Assembly (NCBI GenBank): GCA_017608955.1
Contig: JAFCEW010000029.1
Location: forward strand, 1-5,003
Source of the DNA: Candidatus Aenigmatarchaeota archaeon
Lineage (GTDB): Archaea > Aenigmatarchaeota > Aenigmatarchaeia > CG10238-14
DNA length: 5,003 nt
Direction: 5' to 3'
Below are positions 4,077-5,003 of this stretch, piece by piece. Positions within the stretch are counted from its first letter, which is position 1; each line of letters begins with the position of its first letter. The notes beneath the pieces were generated by a model that searched no databases, was not told where the DNA came from, and was given only the letters and a program-made list of their open reading frames with translations. A program made the position numbers and the translations under genes.

Positions 4077-4568
4077 TTATTTCTTCTTAGATTTCTTTTT
4101 TGATGTTTTCTTTTCTTCTAAATTTTTCTTCTTGGTTTTTTTCTCAATTTTCTTTTTCTCTTCTTTTCTGGACTTTTCTTTTGGTTTTCCCAGAAGTTTT
4201 TCTTTTAGTGATTTCTTTGATTTTTCTTTTTTCTTTATTTGCTTTTTTGCTTTTTCAGCTTTTTTTGTAACTGCTCTTTCTTTGACAGTTTCAGGACTTG
4301 GTTTTTTCAATCCTAATTTCTTTAGAGCTCCAGCTGTTTCATAGGCTTTTATTACTTCTTTATCACTTGCGTCTTCTTTTATTTTTAAGAAATGTGATAC
4401 TGGTTCTAAGTGATCTATATTACATCGTCTTCTTTTAACACCAGTTAATTCTCTAGGCCCAGTAACAAAAACAAAATTATCATCTATTTTCTTTATTATA
4501 ACACAATATTTTCCTGCTTCTCTACCAGCAGTTTTCATACAAACTTGACCAACATTAAGTGTCGCCAC
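4077..4568 (-). CDS. rpl14e: Large-subunit ribosomal protein L14e with long lysine-rich tail
   Basis: The first 96 residues are a complete archaeal/eukaryal L14e: a KOW-type SH3-like barrel with VGQVCMKTAGREAGKYCVII (6-25), then FVFVTGPRELTGVKRRRCNIDHLEP (32-56), and a helical segment to about residue 96. It binds 23S rRNA in the large subunit. Residues 99-163 are an added tail in which 33 of 65 residues are lysine, mixed with Glu, Ser and Thr, ending in SKKKSKKK. Archaeal L14e proteins are usually about 80-100 residues, so the tail is unusual. It is probably disordered or a charged helix binding rRNA. Translation starts at GTG (4568), chosen because a perfect GAGGTGAT Shine-Dalgarno lies just upstream and the protein N-terminus aligns. 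Two nucleotides separate its stop from Cbf5. Confidence 0.93.
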   Translation of the reverse strand: MATLNVGQVCMKTAGREAGKYCVIIKKIDDNFVFVTGPRELTGVKRRRCNIDHLEPVSHFLKIKEDASDKEVIKAYETAGALKKLGLKKPSPETVKERAVTKKAEKAKKQIKKKEKSKKSLKEKLLGKPKEKSRKEEKKKIEKKTKKKNLEEKKTSKKKSKKK

Positions 4569-4572
4569 TTAT

Positions 4573-4581
4573 ATCACCTCT
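4573..4581 (-). promoter_or_regulatory. Strong Shine-Dalgarno site deciding the GTG start of L14e
   Basis: Minus-strand AGAGGTGAT is a near-perfect complement of the archaeal 16S 3' end, 4 nt before GTG at 4568. It is the strongest ribosome-binding site in the window and compensates for the non-ATG start. Confidence 0.85.
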
Positions 4582-4584
4582 AAA

Positions 4585-4608
4585 TTAATTAGTAATTTTA
4601 TTAATTAA
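4585..4608. repeat. Short AT-only inverted repeat in the L34e-L14e gap
   Basis: TTAATTA (4585-4591) and TAATTAA (4602-4608) are exact 7-base inverted copies around a 10-base spacer, between the L34e stop and the L14e ribosome-binding site. It could be an operator, a weak hairpin or part of an internal promoter. In DNA this AT-rich it may also be chance. Confidence 0.25.
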
Positions 4609-4614
4609 AGAAAT

Positions 4615-4884
4615 TTAAGCATTTCTAGCTTTTTCTTTCATAACTTCTCTCATACATCTAGAACACAAATTTCCACCATATGGCCTTTGAGGCTTTTTTT
4701 TTGTTTTTGCTAAATTCCTAAATATAGATGGAATTTTTCTTGGAATTCCATGTAACGGGTTTCCGCATCTGGCACATTTAGCTATTTTTGGTTTTCTTTT
4801 TAAAAAATGAGTAACTAATCTATTTCCAGGAGTTCTTACTTTTTTTCTTCTTAGTGTTCTTGATCTATGCATGGGTTTTGTCAT
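4615..4884 (-). CDS. rpl34e: Large-subunit ribosomal protein L34e
   Basis: An 89-residue protein of normal archaeal L34e length. It starts with the basic MHRSRTLRRKKVRTPGNRL segment, followed by a zinc ribbon with CARC (Cys37, Cys40) and CSRC (Cys74, Cys77). The intervening HGIPR and RPYGGNLCSRC blocks are typical of the family. It is a structural protein of the archaeal and eukaryal 60S/50S subunit and is absent from bacteria. Its ATG directly follows the TAA of the DUF106 gene (TAAATG), with GGTG 5 nt upstream inside the preceding gene, so it is translated as part of that operon. A 46-nt gap separates it from L14e, where many archaea carry a cytidylate kinase gene. Confidence 0.95.
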   Translation of the reverse strand: MTKPMHRSRTLRRKKVRTPGNRLVTHFLKRKPKIAKCARCGNPLHGIPRKIPSIFRNLAKTKKKPQRPYGGNLCSRCMREVMKEKARNA

Positions 4885-5001
4885 TTAAACACCTATAATT
4901 TTTCTTATAACAATACTTAATGAGAAACTACAAATAATATACCAAATGAACCATGATAACTCATAACCACCTATAATTGGAAATGCTTGTGGTATAGTTG
5001 C
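4885..5001 (-). CDS. DUF106 (EMC3/TMCO1-like) membrane protein, C-terminal part
   Basis: Only the last 38 codons are present, running off the right edge. The peptide has the DUF106 ending: a short PQAFPIIGG loop, then the last membrane helix (ELSWFIWYIICSFSLSIVI) and the terminal RKIIGV. Archaeal DUF106 proteins belong to the Oxa1/YidC/EMC3/TMCO1 insertase superfamily and are thought to help insert membrane proteins. They are commonly encoded between secY-adk and L34e, which matches the gene order here (L34e follows with no spacer). The identification rests on the C-terminal motif plus this conserved neighbourhood. The TAA stop directly abuts the ATG of L34e. Confidence 0.8.
   Translation of the reverse strand, partial: ATIPQAFPIIGGYELSWFIWYIICSFSLSIVIRKIIGV
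4890..4893 (-). promoter_or_regulatory. Shine-Dalgarno site of L34e inside DUF106 3' end
   Basis: Minus-strand AGGTG overlaps the last codons of the upstream gene (ATA GGT GTT TAA), with GGTG 5 nt before the ATG at 4884. It supports coupled translation of the two genes. Confidence 0.6.
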
Positions 5002-5003
5002 TA

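Noticed and set aside
4077..4274. Purine-rich minus-strand tract as a tandem repeat or repeat array
   Set aside because: It encodes an in-frame lysine-rich tail. No exact unit recurs at constant spacing, so it is biased coding sequence and not a repeat array.
4132..4344. 70-codon Phe/Ser-rich + strand frame
   Set aside because: It is the mirror of the lysine-rich L14e tail: AAA/AAG codons read as TTT/CTT on the other strand.

Overview
The window is AT-rich archaeal DNA, most likely from a reduced-genome DPANN-type archaeon (Woesearchaeota, Pacearchaeota or Nanoarchaeota-like). The lineage is an inference. It rests on archaeal/eukaryal-only ribosomal proteins (L14e, L34e), a Cbf5-type pseudouridine synthase with a PUA domain, a split methionyl-tRNA synthetase, an intron-containing tRNA-Ser without encoded CCA, archaeal TATA boxes placed for leaderless mRNAs, and very tight gene packing. 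No mobile element, CRISPR array or prophage is visible.

Left part (1-410, + strand): the last codons of what looks like the methionyl-tRNA synthetase catalytic chain, followed 30 bp later by its stand-alone tRNA-binding beta subunit. A convergent unrecognised gene (420-1007, -) follows. It is divergent, across a 58-bp double promoter region, from a CBS-pair protein (1066-1539, +). Next come a small glutaredoxin-like protein (1574-1810, +) and an ATGA-coupled ferredoxin:thioredoxin reductase catalytic-chain homologue (1807-2073, +). These two together look like a ferredoxin-to-disulfide electron relay.

Right part (2122-5003, all - strand): read in transcription order from the right edge, it holds the C-terminus of a DUF106 (EMC3/TMCO1-like) membrane protein, L34e, L14e with a long lysine-rich tail, a compact Cbf5, a Trm112-like zinc protein, a one-helix membrane protein, tRNA-Ser(UGA) with a 23-nt intron, and a PIN-domain protein that probably has its own promoter. 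From DUF106 to the tRNA the gaps are 0, 46, 2, -4, 30 and 0 nt, which suggests one transcription unit for ribosome and tRNA biogenesis. It is the familiar archaeal L34e-L14e-Cbf5 cluster, but the cytidylate kinase gene often found between L34e and L14e is absent.

No clearly new defence or mobile system is present. The items most worth following are the Grx/FTR pair, the CDS stop codon abutting the intron-bearing tRNA, the L14e tail, the N-terminally minimal Cbf5, and the unassigned genes at 420-1007 and 2873-3070. No stretch longer than 300 bases lacks a gene; the longest gene-free gap is 71 bp (2695-2765).
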